Made by a program: the position numbers and the translations under genes. From Devosia sp. (GTDB lineage Bacteria; Pseudomonadota; Alphaproteobacteria; Rhizobiales; Devosiaceae): a stretch of 64,000 bases of DNA. The stretch is from positions 1-64,000 of the forward strand of contig NZ_JANQAH010000001.1 of NCBI RefSeq assembly GCF_024707125.1, written 5' to 3'. Shown here in pieces: positions 1 through 8,499 of this stretch; position 1 is the first letter of the stretch; each line of letters begins with the position of its first letter. The notes below the pieces were generated by a model. It was given only the letters and a program-made list of their open reading frames with translations, was not told the origin of the DNA and did not search any database.

Positions 1-728
1 TAGTCGGAAAACTGCCGAACGACCGTCAGGTCATGGGTGATCAGGATCACCGCCATACCATACTTGTCCTTCAACTCCTTGATGAGGTTGAGGATCTGCG
101 CCTGCACTGTCACGTCGAGCGCCGTCGTCGGCTCGTCGGCAATGAGAACGTCGGGCCGATTGGCCAGTGCCATGGCGATCATCACACGCTGCCGCTGCCC
201 GCCGGAAAGCTGATGCGGATATTGCTTCAACCGCGCCGCCGGCTCGGGGATTTTCACTTCCTCGAGCAGCTTTTCCGCCCGCACCATGGCTTCCTTGGCC
301 GAAACCCTGTTGTGCAGGTGAATGATCTCGCAGATCTGCTGGCCGATCGTATAGACCGGGTTCAGCGAGCTCATCGGCTCCTGAAAGATCATGGCGATGT
401 CATTGCCACGGAGCTTGCGCATATCGCGATCATTCATCGTCACGACATTCTTGCCCGAGAGCGTAATGCGCGTGTTCTTGCCGATGGTGGCGCGCTTCGT
501 CAGCAGCTTCATCAGCGTGCGCGCCGTCACCGACTTGCCCGAGCCGCTCTCGCCCACAAGGGCAATGGTCTCGCCCTTATGCAGCTGAAACGACACGTCC
601 TTCACCGCCTGCACCACCCCGCCCTCGACCTTGAAGTCGACGGCGACATTGCGAGCATCGAGGATCAGTTCGCGTCCATGCGATCCCAGGTCATGCCGTT
701 CGGCAGGCGCAAAATTGCTTGTTGTCAT
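1..728 (-). CDS. Oligopeptide/oligosaccharide-type ABC transporter ATP-binding protein (partial)
   Basis: This is the ATPase subunit that drives import through the neighbouring permeases on the cytoplasmic face. The N-terminal 242 residues are visible and the rest lies beyond base 1. Readable motifs are Walker A (GESGSGKS), the Q-loop (FQEPMSSLNP), the ABC signature (LSGGQRQR) and Walker B (VLIADEPTTALDV), all intact and in the OppD/DppD arrangement. The ATG lies 10 bases after the permease stop on the same strand, so it belongs to the operon running down from 5192. A DppF partner or a fused second ATPase domain may follow outside the window. Confidence 0.93.
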   Translation of the reverse strand, partial: MTTSNFAPAERHDLGSHGRELILDARNVAVDFKVEGGVVQAVKDVSFQLHKGETIALVGESGSGKSVTARTLMKLLTKRATIGKNTRITLSGKNVVTMNDRDMRKLRGNDIAMIFQEPMSSLNPVYTIGQQICEIIHLHNRVSAKEAMVRAEKLLEEVKIPEPAARLKQYPHQLSGGQRQRVMIAMALANRPDVLIADEPTTALDVTVQAQILNLIKELKDKYGMAVILITHDLTVVRQFSD

Positions 729-738
729 TTTCGCGTCC

Positions 739-1925
739 TCAATAGGGGTCGATGGCATCGCGCAGGCCGTCACCCAGCGCGTTGAAGGCAAAGACGGTGA
801 TGAGCACGAAGATCACCGGCGAGAGGATCCACGGATAGGACCCGATCACCGAGAACGTGCCCGTATCCTGCAGCATGAGCCCCCAAGAAATCAGCGGCGG
901 CTTCACGGCAAAGCCGAGGAACCCGAGGAAGCTTTCGAGCAGCACCACGCTCGGAATGGCCAGCGTGATCGACACGATGATGTGGCTCAAAACGTTGGGC
1001 AGGATATGCCGCGTAATGATGCGCCCATCCGACGAGCCCACCGCAATCGCCGCCCGCACATAGTCAATCCGCGCCAGCGACAGCGTCTTAGACCGCACTT
1101 CGCGACTAAGCTGCGCCCATCCCAACACCGCCATGACGAAAATGACGAATGTCAGAAACACATTGGATGGCGCGGTCACAGGAATGAGCGAGGTCAGCGC
1201 CAGGTAGAGCGGCAATTGCGGGAAGGCCAGGACGAACTCGACAAACCGCTGCACCCAGGCATCAAGCCGCCCGCCAATATACCCCGAGCTGATGCCAACC
1301 AGCGTGCCGACCACCGTCGTCAGCGCCACCACCACGAGAGCAATGGTCAGCGAAATCCGCGAGCCGACAATGCCACGCGAGAGAATATCCCGCCCGAACT
1401 TGTCCGTGCCCAGTAGCTGGATCGGTCGCCCATCGGTCGAGCCGAAGAAGTGGATATTGGACGGAATGAGCCACAGGATATTGTACGAATGCCCCTGAAC
1501 GAAGAACCCTGTCGGCGTCGGATTATCCAGCACCGGTCCGGTCAGCGGCTGGAACGTCACCGGATCGAATTCCCCGTATCTCCAATGGGATAAACCCACG
1601 GGATAAGGCTGAAATTGCCGTCTGGATCGGTGAAGGAAATGACGTCCGGCGGCGCAAACGGCAGGTTGGTGGCCTTGGGGTCCATCGGCGCAAAAAAGTC
1701 GGCAAAGATGGACACAAAGATCAGCAGCGCAACCAGAACCAGTCCGATGACGCCCATGATCGAGCGCTTGAACCGGCGCCAGACCAGCGCGGCATAGGTT
1801 TCATTGCCCGAGCCATAACGCGAGACGACAGGTGCAACATCAGCCTCTTCAGCCGGGGTTGGCGCGGGGCCGCCCGCAACATCGGTCGGCAACGGAATGG
1901 ACGAGTGTGTATCGACCTTGGTCAT
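739..1925 (-). pseudogene. DppC-type ABC permease, interrupted by a frameshift
   Basis: This is the second inner-membrane permease of the importer, read in two frames. Codons from 1925 give an N-terminal part with the first membrane segment and the family stretch LPFAPPDVISFTDPDGNFS, then a stop at 1557. Codons in the other frame, open from a GTG at 1599 to 739, give the remaining roughly 280 residues with the binding-protein-dependent transport domain (LLGTDKFGRDILSR, then the EAA-like loop, ending GDGLRDAIDPY). The change of frame falls at a run of four C (1572-1575, G on the coding strand); one extra base there would restore a continuous protein of about 400 aa, normal for this subfamily. 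It could be a real lesion, an assembly error or programmed frameshifting. The start overlaps the upstream permease stop by ATGA. Confidence 0.85.
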
Positions 1926-2944
1926 TCGGCCTTACCTCCCAGGCGAATGCGTGGATCGAGTGCGACCAGCAACAGGTCAGCGATGATATTGCCGATGATC
2001 AGCGTCGTCGCGAGCACCAGCATGAAGGTGGCGGTCACATAGACGTCGCCGACACCCATGGAGCCGACAATGGCCGGCCCGACCGTCGCGAGACCAAAGA
2101 CGATCGCGACTTCGATTTCGCCCGTGAGCATGTAAGGGAGCACCACGCCCTGATAGGCAACCAGAGGATGCAGCGCATTGGGCACGGCATGCTTCATGAT
2201 CACGGCGCTTTCCGGCAGCCCCTTGGCCCGCGCCGTCTCGACATATTGGCTGTTGAGCACGTCGAGCAGGTTAGCCCGCATCACACGCATATTGTAGGCG
2301 AGCCCGCCAAACGTGGCGATGAACACCACCGGCCACACATGCTGCACGAGGTTGACGAACTTGTCCCAGCTCCATGGCGCACCGCCATATTTGGCCGAGA
2401 AGAACATGCCCACCTCGCTGACATTGAGTCGGAAGACCAGCAGGTAGAGAATGATGATCGCCAGCAGGAACCGCGGCACTGTCATGCCGAGGAAGGAGAC
2501 GATGCCAAGCAGCGTATCGGCCCAGGAATACTGGCGGGTCGCCGCGACGATGCCGAGGCCAATGCCCAGCACCGAAGCCAGGACGTGGCACACCAGCGCC
2601 AGCGCGATAGTCGCCGGCAGGCGCTCCATCACCACTTGCCCCACGGGCTTGTTGTAGAAGAACGAGTGGCCGAAATCGAACCGGGTCACGATGCCGGTGA
2701 TCCAACGGAAATACTGCATGATCATGGGATCGTTGAGGCCATTGGCCTCACGATAGATCTCAGCCTGCGCCTCGGCTTGTGCCGCGGGCACGCCGCCCTG
2801 GTTCATCAACATGGAACGGATCGTGTCACCATAGTCGCCCGGAGGCGCCTGGATGATGGCAAAGGTCACGACGCTGAGCAGAAAGAGCAGCGGTATCGCG
2901 CCCAGAATGCGCATGGCGAGAAATCGAAGCATAGACGGCCTCAC
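1922..2944 (-). CDS. DppB-type ABC transporter permease
   Basis: This 340-residue inner-membrane permease forms half of the channel of the solute importer. It starts with a membrane helix (LGAIPLLFLLSVVTFAII), has the long periplasmic loop typical of DppB/OppB, and carries the EAA cytoplasmic loop near the C terminus (ARAKGLPESAVIMKHAVPNAL), the site that contacts the ATPase. The length is somewhat above DppB and fits the group that pairs with long AgpA-like binding proteins. The stop overlaps the next permease start by four bases, which suggests translational coupling. A 166-base gap with hairpins separates it from the binding-protein gene. Confidence 0.9.
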   Translation of the reverse strand: MRPSMLRFLAMRILGAIPLLFLLSVVTFAIIQAPPGDYGDTIRSMLMNQGGVPAAQAEAQAEIYREANGLNDPMIMQYFRWITGIVTRFDFGHSFFYNKPVGQVVMERLPATIALALVCHVLASVLGIGLGIVAATRQYSWADTLLGIVSFLGMTVPRFLLAIIILYLLVFRLNVSEVGMFFSAKYGGAPWSWDKFVNLVQHVWPVVFIATFGGLAYNMRVMRANLLDVLNSQYVETARAKGLPESAVIMKHAVPNALHPLVAYQGVVLPYMLTGEIEVAIVFGLATVGPAIVGSMGVGDVYVTATFMLVLATTLIIGNIIADLLLVALDPRIRLGGKAE

Positions 2945-2972
2945 TGGCTAGGGACAAAGCCCCTTCCCCCAA

Positions 2973-3080
2973 CCCTCGCCCCAGTGGGGTCCGAGGGGGC
3001 AGATCGCGGACGTAGCGCGATCATGCCAAGGTCACTGAATGGGTCCCCTCGCCTCTTGCGGAAAGAGGTGGGGTGAGGGG
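2973..3080. repeat. Intergenic triple stem-loop element
   Basis: Three nested or adjacent inverted repeats fill the gap between the binding-protein gene and the first permease. They are 2973-2978/2992-2997 enclosing 2979-2982/2986-2989, then 3002-3008/3016-3022, then 3045-3050/3075-3080 enclosing 3052-3057/3063-3068. The GC-rich sequence resembles dispersed intergenic palindromes of Hyphomicrobiales. By analogy with malE-malF, such hairpins can stabilise the upstream message, giving more binding protein than permease. That role is inferred. Confidence 0.6.
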
Positions 3081-3110
3081 TGGCGATCTCGCCGCCACCC
3101 CAAGTTTGGA

Positions 3111-5192
3111 TCAGACCGGGCCAGCACCGCCCGGAGCGCCGGGCAGCGTTTCCGGATGCAGCTCGAAGTCACCCTGCTTGTCTTCGGGTACGAAGACGCG
3201 TTCGCGGATGATGTTGTCTTCAGCCCAGTTGAACATGAAGATCGGAGCACCGGCCGGGATGTTGGCGAAGCGCTTGTTGACGATCAGCGCACCCGGATAC
3301 TGGGTGAGACCCACCGAGTAGACGTTCTCGGTGAAGATGTGCTGGTACTGCTTCATCAGTTCGGCACGTTCGGCATTATCGCTGGTGGCGATAAAGGCAT
3401 TCACCGTATCGACCAGTTCCTGCTCGAAGGGCAGCAGGTCGACCGTGCCATCGGTACCGGCGCGGTGGAACGGATGGGTGCGCGGACCGGTCGGCGCGAG
3501 GCCGGCAGTACCCTGCACCACCGACACCATTTCGGCGCCCTGGCGTTCAACGTGCCAATCGAACTGACCAGCCTGGGCCATGTCGTCACGAGCCGTACCC
3601 GACTGGAAGTTGGCGATCACGCGGATGCCAAGCGGTTCGAGCTGGGCAATAACGCCTTCGGCAAGGTTGGTATCCGTGCCGTAGTCGGTATTGGCGAGCA
3701 GCGTGATTTCCACATCGGCGCCGCCAGCGGTGCCTTCGGGGAAGTTACGGATGCCATTGCCGTCGGTGTCGACCAGGTTCAGGCCATCGAGCAGCGCATT
3801 GGCGGCTTCCAGGTTGAACGGATAGTAGACGGTCGACGCCTTGTCGTAATAGGTCGTACCGGCATAGAGGCCGCCCGGATAGATGGCGGTAAACGGACCA
3901 CGAACCAGCGATTCACCGAGGCGCTGACGATCGACGGCGATCGAGATGGCCTTGCGGAAATCAAGATTGCGGTTGAGTTCGCGGATAGCCTGGGCGCGTT
4001 CGTCGGGTTCACCCCAGCCATTGGCCGACAGGTTCATGCGCAGCGCATAGCCGATGGTACGGGCACCAAACTGCAGACGGGCCGGAGCGCTGTCTTCAGC
4101 CGAGCGGCGCAGCGCTTCGACATAGCTTTCGGCCTGTTCGAGGTTCGAGAAGTCGCCCGAACCGGCAACGGCCTGAACGTCACGGTCAGCCCAGGTCGAG
4201 AGGCGGTAGTGCATCTCGTTGAGATAGGGCAGCTGGTTGCCGTTCTCGTCGACCTTCCAGTAGTAGGGGTTGCGGCGCATGACGATGATATCGTCCGGAC
4301 GATATTCGACCGGCACCCAGGCACCCATCACCGGAATGTTCATATATTCCGGCGGGAAGGCGTTCTTGTATTCCTCATAGGTGTTGTCAGCATTGTACTT
4401 GGGATGCTGCGGCTTGAGGATATGGCTCGGGCCCGGGCAGAACGTGCCATAGGCCATGGCATAGAGATATTGGGTGGGGAAGGCTTCCTGGAAGGTCCAC
4501 TTGATCGTGTAGGGATCAAGCGCTTCCAGCGTCGTGCCGACGCCAAACGTCTCCGGCGTACCGCCATTGAGCGGGGAGACATTGGTGTCGAGGATATTGT
4601 CTTCCCAGTAGAACATCACGTCTTCAGCGTCGAACGCGTCGCCGTCAGACCACTTTGCGCCTTCGATGAGCTTCATCGTCAGCGTCTTGCCGTCCTCGGA
4701 CCATTCCCAGCTCTTGGCCAGGTTCGGCATGGGCTCGAGTTCGTCAGCCTTGATGGTGAAGAGCGGACCGGTGCGCGTCAGACATTCGGACAGGCCGATG
4801 TCGATGCCGCCCCAGCCCTGGCTCTGGCCGCCGATATAGTTCCAGCCTTCCGGCCGGCCGCCGATCACGTGGCGCATCGTATCGCCATAGACGCCAACGC
4901 CGTCGGGCATATTGCCGATCTTGTAGACCAGCGGCTCCTTGGGCAGACGCTCGGCAACCGGCGGCAGCGTGCCGGCGTCGACATATTTCGAGGTGACCCA
5001 GGCCGGCTCGTGATATTCGGGCAGCGCCTTGTATTCGAGGATATCACCAACGGAAACGAAGACCGGCTCGCTCTGGGCGGCGAACGCAGGCGGATCCGGC
5101 AGCTCGCCGGTCAGTTCCTGCGCCGGAATGGCAAGCATTGAAACGGACAGCAAAAGTCCTGCCCCGCCAAGGGCATAGATAGGCTTTCTCAA
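3111..5192 (-). CDS. Periplasmic ABC substrate-binding protein, family 5 (AgpA-like)
   Basis: This long (693 aa) family-5 solute-binding protein captures the ligand in the periplasm. I chose the TTG at 5192 because an AAGGGAGG ribosome-binding site lies five bases upstream and the product then starts with a clean signal peptide (MRKPIYALGGAGLLLSVSM, cleavage near AQE). An in-frame ATG at 5225 would add 11 residues ahead of the signal. The blocks MPDGVGVYGDTMRHVIGG and EPMPNLAKSWEWSEDGKTL are the conserved lobe-I region. From memory, the length and N-terminal region resemble rhizobial AgpA (alpha-galactoside binding), and a MelR-like regulator is divergent, so an oligosaccharide ligand is more likely than a peptide. 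The ligand is not proven. Confidence 0.85.
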   Translation of the reverse strand: MRKPIYALGGAGLLLSVSMLAIPAQELTGELPDPPAFAAQSEPVFVSVGDILEYKALPEYHEPAWVTSKYVDAGTLPPVAERLPKEPLVYKIGNMPDGVGVYGDTMRHVIGGRPEGWNYIGGQSQGWGGIDIGLSECLTRTGPLFTIKADELEPMPNLAKSWEWSEDGKTLTMKLIEGAKWSDGDAFDAEDVMFYWEDNILDTNVSPLNGGTPETFGVGTTLEALDPYTIKWTFQEAFPTQYLYAMAYGTFCPGPSHILKPQHPKYNADNTYEEYKNAFPPEYMNIPVMGAWVPVEYRPDDIIVMRRNPYYWKVDENGNQLPYLNEMHYRLSTWADRDVQAVAGSGDFSNLEQAESYVEALRRSAEDSAPARLQFGARTIGYALRMNLSANGWGEPDERAQAIRELNRNLDFRKAISIAVDRQRLGESLVRGPFTAIYPGGLYAGTTYYDKASTVYYPFNLEAANALLDGLNLVDTDGNGIRNFPEGTAGGADVEITLLANTDYGTDTNLAEGVIAQLEPLGIRVIANFQSGTARDDMAQAGQFDWHVERQGAEMVSVVQGTAGLAPTGPRTHPFHRAGTDGTVDLLPFEQELVDTVNAFIATSDNAERAELMKQYQHIFTENVYSVGLTQYPGALIVNKRFANIPAGAPIFMFNWAEDNIIRERVFVPEDKQGDFELHPETLPGAPGGAGPV

Positions 5193-5303
5193 TAGAACCT
5201 CCCTTCGCAACGGGACGCGTTTCATGCGTCGAGCCAGTCACTCCCACTGACTCTGGGCCCCGTGCATGATTGAGAGCCTACGACTTGCATCGGGCGAAAC
5301 AAT

Positions 5304-5328
5304 CCGGAATGATAGAGACTAATTCCGG
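5304..5328. promoter_or_regulatory. Inverted repeat in divergent promoter region
   Basis: Arms CCGGAAT (5304-5310) and ATTCCGG (5322-5328) are separated by 11 bases. They lie between the binding-protein gene (start 5192, minus) and the AraC-type gene (start 5354, plus), so the site could control one or both. AraC-family operators are more often direct repeats, so the regulator that would bind here is uncertain. Confidence 0.35.
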
Positions 5329-5353
5329 GTTTCTAAGAACTGCGCTGATAAGT

Positions 5354-6274
5354 ATGACTGTTGTCGAAACCACCCCCGCCCCCCGCCTGCGCGAAAAGGC
5401 GCCACGCCCGACCCCGCGCCCCGACCGCAGTTTCTATGCGTCGGGAAAAGCCTTCGGCCGCTTCGGCATCCGCGCCTTTCCGCCCCAGATCATGCCCGCT
5501 CCCCATAGCCATGGCCACATCGAGTTCAATTGGCTGACCGAGGGTCACATGGACTACGTCTTCGACGGCGGCTCCGTCACCGTCGAAGCCAACCGCCTCG
5601 TCGCCTTCTGGGCCGGCATCCCGCACCAGACCGTGGACCTGCGAGAAATCGGCGACGGCAAGCAGCTCAACATCTATCTGCCGATGGACGCCTTCCTCGA
5701 AATGCCGCAGCTCGGCCGCCTCACCGAAACCCTGATGGGCGGCGGCGTCATCCAGCTCACCCCCGACTGCATCGGCCTCGAAACCCTCGAACGCTGGCAC
5801 GGCGACTACCGCAGCGGCAATTCCCTGCGCTCCGACCTCGTCCGCGCCGAAATCGCCACCATGTTCCGCCGCGCCGCCATCACCGGCTGGGACACCCTGC
5901 TCCCCGCCTGGCTCGAAAAATCCGGCACCCGCACCCGCACCGCCACCCCCGTTCGCTACGTCGTGCGCATGGTCCGCCACATCGTCGAAAACATCACCGA
6001 CCCACTCAGCGCCGAAGACATCGCCAAAGTCGTCGGCCTTCACCCCAACTACGCGACGAACCTCTTCACCAAGGTGATGCACATCTCGGTACAAAAATTC
6101 GTCACCCGCATGCGCCTCATCCGCGCCCGCAGTCTCCTCTTCGACGGCAGCCTCTCCATCGCCAACGTCGCCTTCCAATCCGGCTTCGTCAGCCAGACTC
6201 AATTCTACGAACATTTCCGCAAAGCCTACGGCATGACACCGAGCCAGATGCGCAAAGACACCATCGAGGGCTAA
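5354..6274 (+). CDS. MelR-like AraC family transcriptional regulator
   Basis: This 306-residue regulator has an N-terminal cupin sensing domain (PAPHSHGHIEFNWLTEGHM, with the His/Glu pattern of the beta-barrel) and a C-terminal double helix-turn-helix (about residues 205-300, including LSAEDIAKVVGLHPNYATNLF and the AraC signature region SIANVAFQSGFVSQTQFYEHF). The layout and several blocks resemble E. coli MelR, the melibiose regulator. It is divergent from the AgpA-like binding protein, which points to control of that importer by a sugar. I chose the ATG at 5354 because translation further upstream (from 5270) would run across the promoter region. Confidence 0.87.
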   Translation: MTVVETTPAPRLREKAPRPTPRPDRSFYASGKAFGRFGIRAFPPQIMPAPHSHGHIEFNWLTEGHMDYVFDGGSVTVEANRLVAFWAGIPHQTVDLREIGDGKQLNIYLPMDAFLEMPQLGRLTETLMGGGVIQLTPDCIGLETLERWHGDYRSGNSLRSDLVRAEIATMFRRAAITGWDTLLPAWLEKSGTRTRTATPVRYVVRMVRHIVENITDPLSAEDIAKVVGLHPNYATNLFTKVMHISVQKFVTRMRLIRARSLLFDGSLSIANVAFQSGFVSQTQFYEHFRKAYGMTPSQMRKDTIEG

Positions 6275-6300
6275 CCAGCCCGCCCATAGCCTTCCAGTAG

Positions 6301-6347
6301 CCCTCATGGTGAGGTGCGTAGCGAAGCGCAGCCTCGAACCACGAGGG
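6301..6347. repeat. Dispersed palindromic repeat between convergent genes
   Basis: An imperfect palindrome starts CCCTCATGGT, GAGGTGCG and ends GCAGCCTC, ACGAGGG. This type of intergenic repeat is widespread in Hyphomicrobiales genomes. It sits between two convergent AraC genes and could act as a weak bidirectional terminator, although no T-run follows it. Confidence 0.55.
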
Positions 6348-6354
6348 CGTGCCC

Positions 6355-7161
6355 CTACTCCCCCTCTCTCCGAAACTGCAACGGCGAGACACCCATCCAG
6401 CGCTTGAACCGCTGCGAAAAATAGAACTGGCTCTCGAACCCCGCCGACGCCGCCACCTGTTTGACCGGAAAGCTTGTCCGCCGCAGCAGATCCGCCGCCA
6501 TCTGCATCCGCCGCGCCTCGATATGCCCCTGCACCGTCGTCCCCGTCTCCTCGCGAAACAAATGCGCCAGCCGCGACGGCGACAGCCCCACCGCCTCCGC
6601 GACATCATCGATAAACAGCTTCTCCGCCAGCCGGTCCTCGATGAACTCCACCGCCCGCCGAATACGCTCATCCCCCGGCCGATCCCCCCGCTGGTTGAAC
6701 GCATCACACCCCAGCAACAGCGCCTCCAGCGCATTGAACGCCATCGCCTCCCGCCGCGCATGCGAACTATTGAGCAGTCCATGCACCGCCACGAACTGCG
6801 CGGCCAAACCCTCATCCTCGATCCTGAGCCGCATCAGCCCATCGGCCACCGCCGGCCAGTCCAGCCACTCCGCCCAATCCGCCCGCGGCTGAAAGTGCGC
6901 CCAGACCAGCTCCCACCGCTCCAGCTCTGCCTCGACCCCATAATCATGCGGCGTCCCCGGCCGCAGCAGCACCCAGTCCCCCGCCTCGACGATCAGCTCC
7001 CCACCCGCATACCCAAACCGGCCTCGCCCGCCCGTCGTATGCACCAGCAGCCAATCACCCACCCCGCGCCGCCGCACGGCGCGATAGCCCGATGTCTCAT
7101 GAAAGTGGCCGGTAAGAAGCCGTCGCGTCGCCTGATACGGGCTTTCTGCAATCTCACTCAT
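6355..7161 (-). CDS. AraC family transcriptional regulator
   Basis: This 268-residue regulator has an N-terminal cupin arm (YAGGELIVEAGDWVLLRPG, then TPHDYG, a typical sugar-sensing AraC_binding motif) and a C-terminal HTH_18 domain (EKLFIDDVAEAVGLSPSRLAHLF; PVKQVAASAGFESQFYFSQRF; ending in MGVSPLQFRR). It is divergent from the dioxygenase gene at 7247 with 85 bases between the starts, so it most likely controls that gene. The effector is unknown. It shares no close similarity with the MelR-like gene next to it beyond the family fold. Confidence 0.88.
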   Translation of the reverse strand: MSEIAESPYQATRRLLTGHFHETSGYRAVRRRGVGDWLLVHTTGGRGRFGYAGGELIVEAGDWVLLRPGTPHDYGVEAELERWELVWAHFQPRADWAEWLDWPAVADGLMRLRIEDEGLAAQFVAVHGLLNSSHARREAMAFNALEALLLGCDAFNQRGDRPGDERIRRAVEFIEDRLAEKLFIDDVAEAVGLSPSRLAHLFREETGTTVQGHIEARRMQMAADLLRRTSFPVKQVAASAGFESQFYFSQRFKRWMGVSPLQFRREGE

Positions 7162-7246
7162 AGCAGGATATTACATATCATTGGCAGCATGTTCCATGGC
7201 CAACCACACCCCGCCCTCATACCCTCAGTCAAAAGGGGAGGACGAA

Positions 7247-8065
7247 ATGACATATGCTTTTCTCAACGAAACCCAGGCAGCCCAATTCGAGCGCGACGGC
7301 TTCCTCGCCATCCGCGGCCTGATCTCACCCGAAGAAGTCGCCGAAATCCGCCAAACCTTCATGGACCAGGCCGCCAATGGCCCCGTCCCCGGCCTCTCCG
7401 ACACGCCGCGCGGCAACACGCCCAACGATCCCCTCAGCCGCTACCCGCGCATGATGCACCCACACAAGCACCCCGACAAAGACGTCGGCCAGCTCGCCAT
7501 GCGCTACATGCTCGATCCGCGCCTGCGCCCCATCCTCGCCGACCTCTTCGGCGAAGAGCCCTTCGCCTGCCAGTCCATGTTCTATTTCAAGCCGCCCGGC
7601 GCCCGCGGCCAGGACCTGCACCAGGACAATTTCTACCTGCGCGTCAAACCCGGCACCTGCATGGCCGCCTGGATCGCCGTCGACGACGCCGATGCCGGCA
7701 ATGGCGGCATGATGTGCGTTCCCCAGACATCAATGCTCGACATCGCCTGCCCCGAACAAGCTGACCCAGCCCTGTTCTTCACCACCGAACACGTCGAGCC
7801 TCCTCCGGGCCTCGAACCGCAAATGATGCAGCTAAAGGCCGGCGACGTCCTCTTCTTCAACGGCAGCGTCATTCACGGCTCGACGCCGAACACCAGCGAG
7901 GACCGCTTCCGCCGCTCCCTGATTTTCCACTACATCCCGGCCAGCACCAAGGAAATCAGCCACTGGTACGAAGCCCTCAGCTTTGAAGGCGACAAGCAGG
8001 ACATCGCCATCAACATGGACGGTGGCCCCTGCGGCACAAACCAGCCGGCAATGGGCCCTCACTGA
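7247..8065 (+). CDS. Phytanoyl-CoA dioxygenase family protein
   Basis: This is a 272-residue Fe(II)/2-oxoglutarate oxygenase of the PhyH family. The facial triad can be read as H125-x-D127 (DLHQDNFYL) and H210 (NGSVIHGSTPN), with R223 or R224 (RRSLIFHY) as the likely 2-oxoglutarate anchor. I chose the ATG at 7247, which follows an AGGGGAGG site; an upstream in-frame ATG at 7181 lacks one. Family members hydroxylate acyl-CoAs, ectoine or other small molecules, so the substrate is open. The divergent AraC gene is its likely regulator. The 3' end overlaps the convergent GNAT gene by seven bases. Confidence 0.85.
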   Translation: MTYAFLNETQAAQFERDGFLAIRGLISPEEVAEIRQTFMDQAANGPVPGLSDTPRGNTPNDPLSRYPRMMHPHKHPDKDVGQLAMRYMLDPRLRPILADLFGEEPFACQSMFYFKPPGARGQDLHQDNFYLRVKPGTCMAAWIAVDDADAGNGGMMCVPQTSMLDIACPEQADPALFFTTEHVEPPPGLEPQMMQLKAGDVLFFNGSVIHGSTPNTSEDRFRRSLIFHYIPASTKEISHWYEALSFEGDKQDIAINMDGGPCGTNQPAMGPH

Positions 8066-8499
8066 GCGAGAGACAGCCGGTGGGTCGCGTGCCCACCGCC
8101 CTCAAGCCGCACAAACCCCATGCGCTCGTAAAAGGCAAAAGCCGTCTCGGGCGCATTGGTATTGAGATAATCAAAGTGCCCGGCCGCGCCGTCGCAGATC
8201 GCCGAAATCAGCGCCCGCCCCACCCCATCCCGCCGCGCCCCGTGCGCCACATAGAGATGCCGCACCCGGCCGGCCCGCGGATAGGGATCATAAGGCTCAA
8301 CATTCCGCCCGCAGACGCCAACGAGCACGTCACCTGACCAGGCGCCGAGCATGATTTCACCGGGAAGCGCAAAACGATTGGACCCATCGGCCCAATTCTC
8401 GGCAAGTCGCAAAACCATGCGATGCCCTTCGCTCTGGCTCTCGGCGAGCAGAGCGGAAAAGCCGGCCGCATCCGGATCGAATGCGGCCAGCCTGATCAT
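8059..8499 (-). CDS. GNAT family N-acetyltransferase
   Basis: This 146-residue acetyltransferase has the acetyl-CoA binding motif A (VRHLYVAHGARRDGVGRAL; the R-x-x-G-x-G/A core is recognisable) and the C-terminal GNAT pattern NAPETAFAFYERMGF. The acceptor is unknown. Its start shares one base with the ychF stop (TGATG at 8497-8501), so it is translationally coupled to ychF. Confidence 0.82.
   Translation of the reverse strand: MIRLAAFDPDAAGFSALLAESQSEGHRMVLRLAENWADGSNRFALPGEIMLGAWSGDVLVGVCGRNVEPYDPYPRAGRVRHLYVAHGARRDGVGRALISAICDGAAGHFDYLNTNAPETAFAFYERMGFVRLEGGGHATHRLSLAQ

Noticed and set aside
3039..5141. 700-codon open frame on the plus strand
   Set aside because: It is the exact antisense of the binding-protein gene, has no recognisable domain and arises from GC-rich codon bias. 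The minus strand shows a signal peptide, ribosome-binding site and family motifs.
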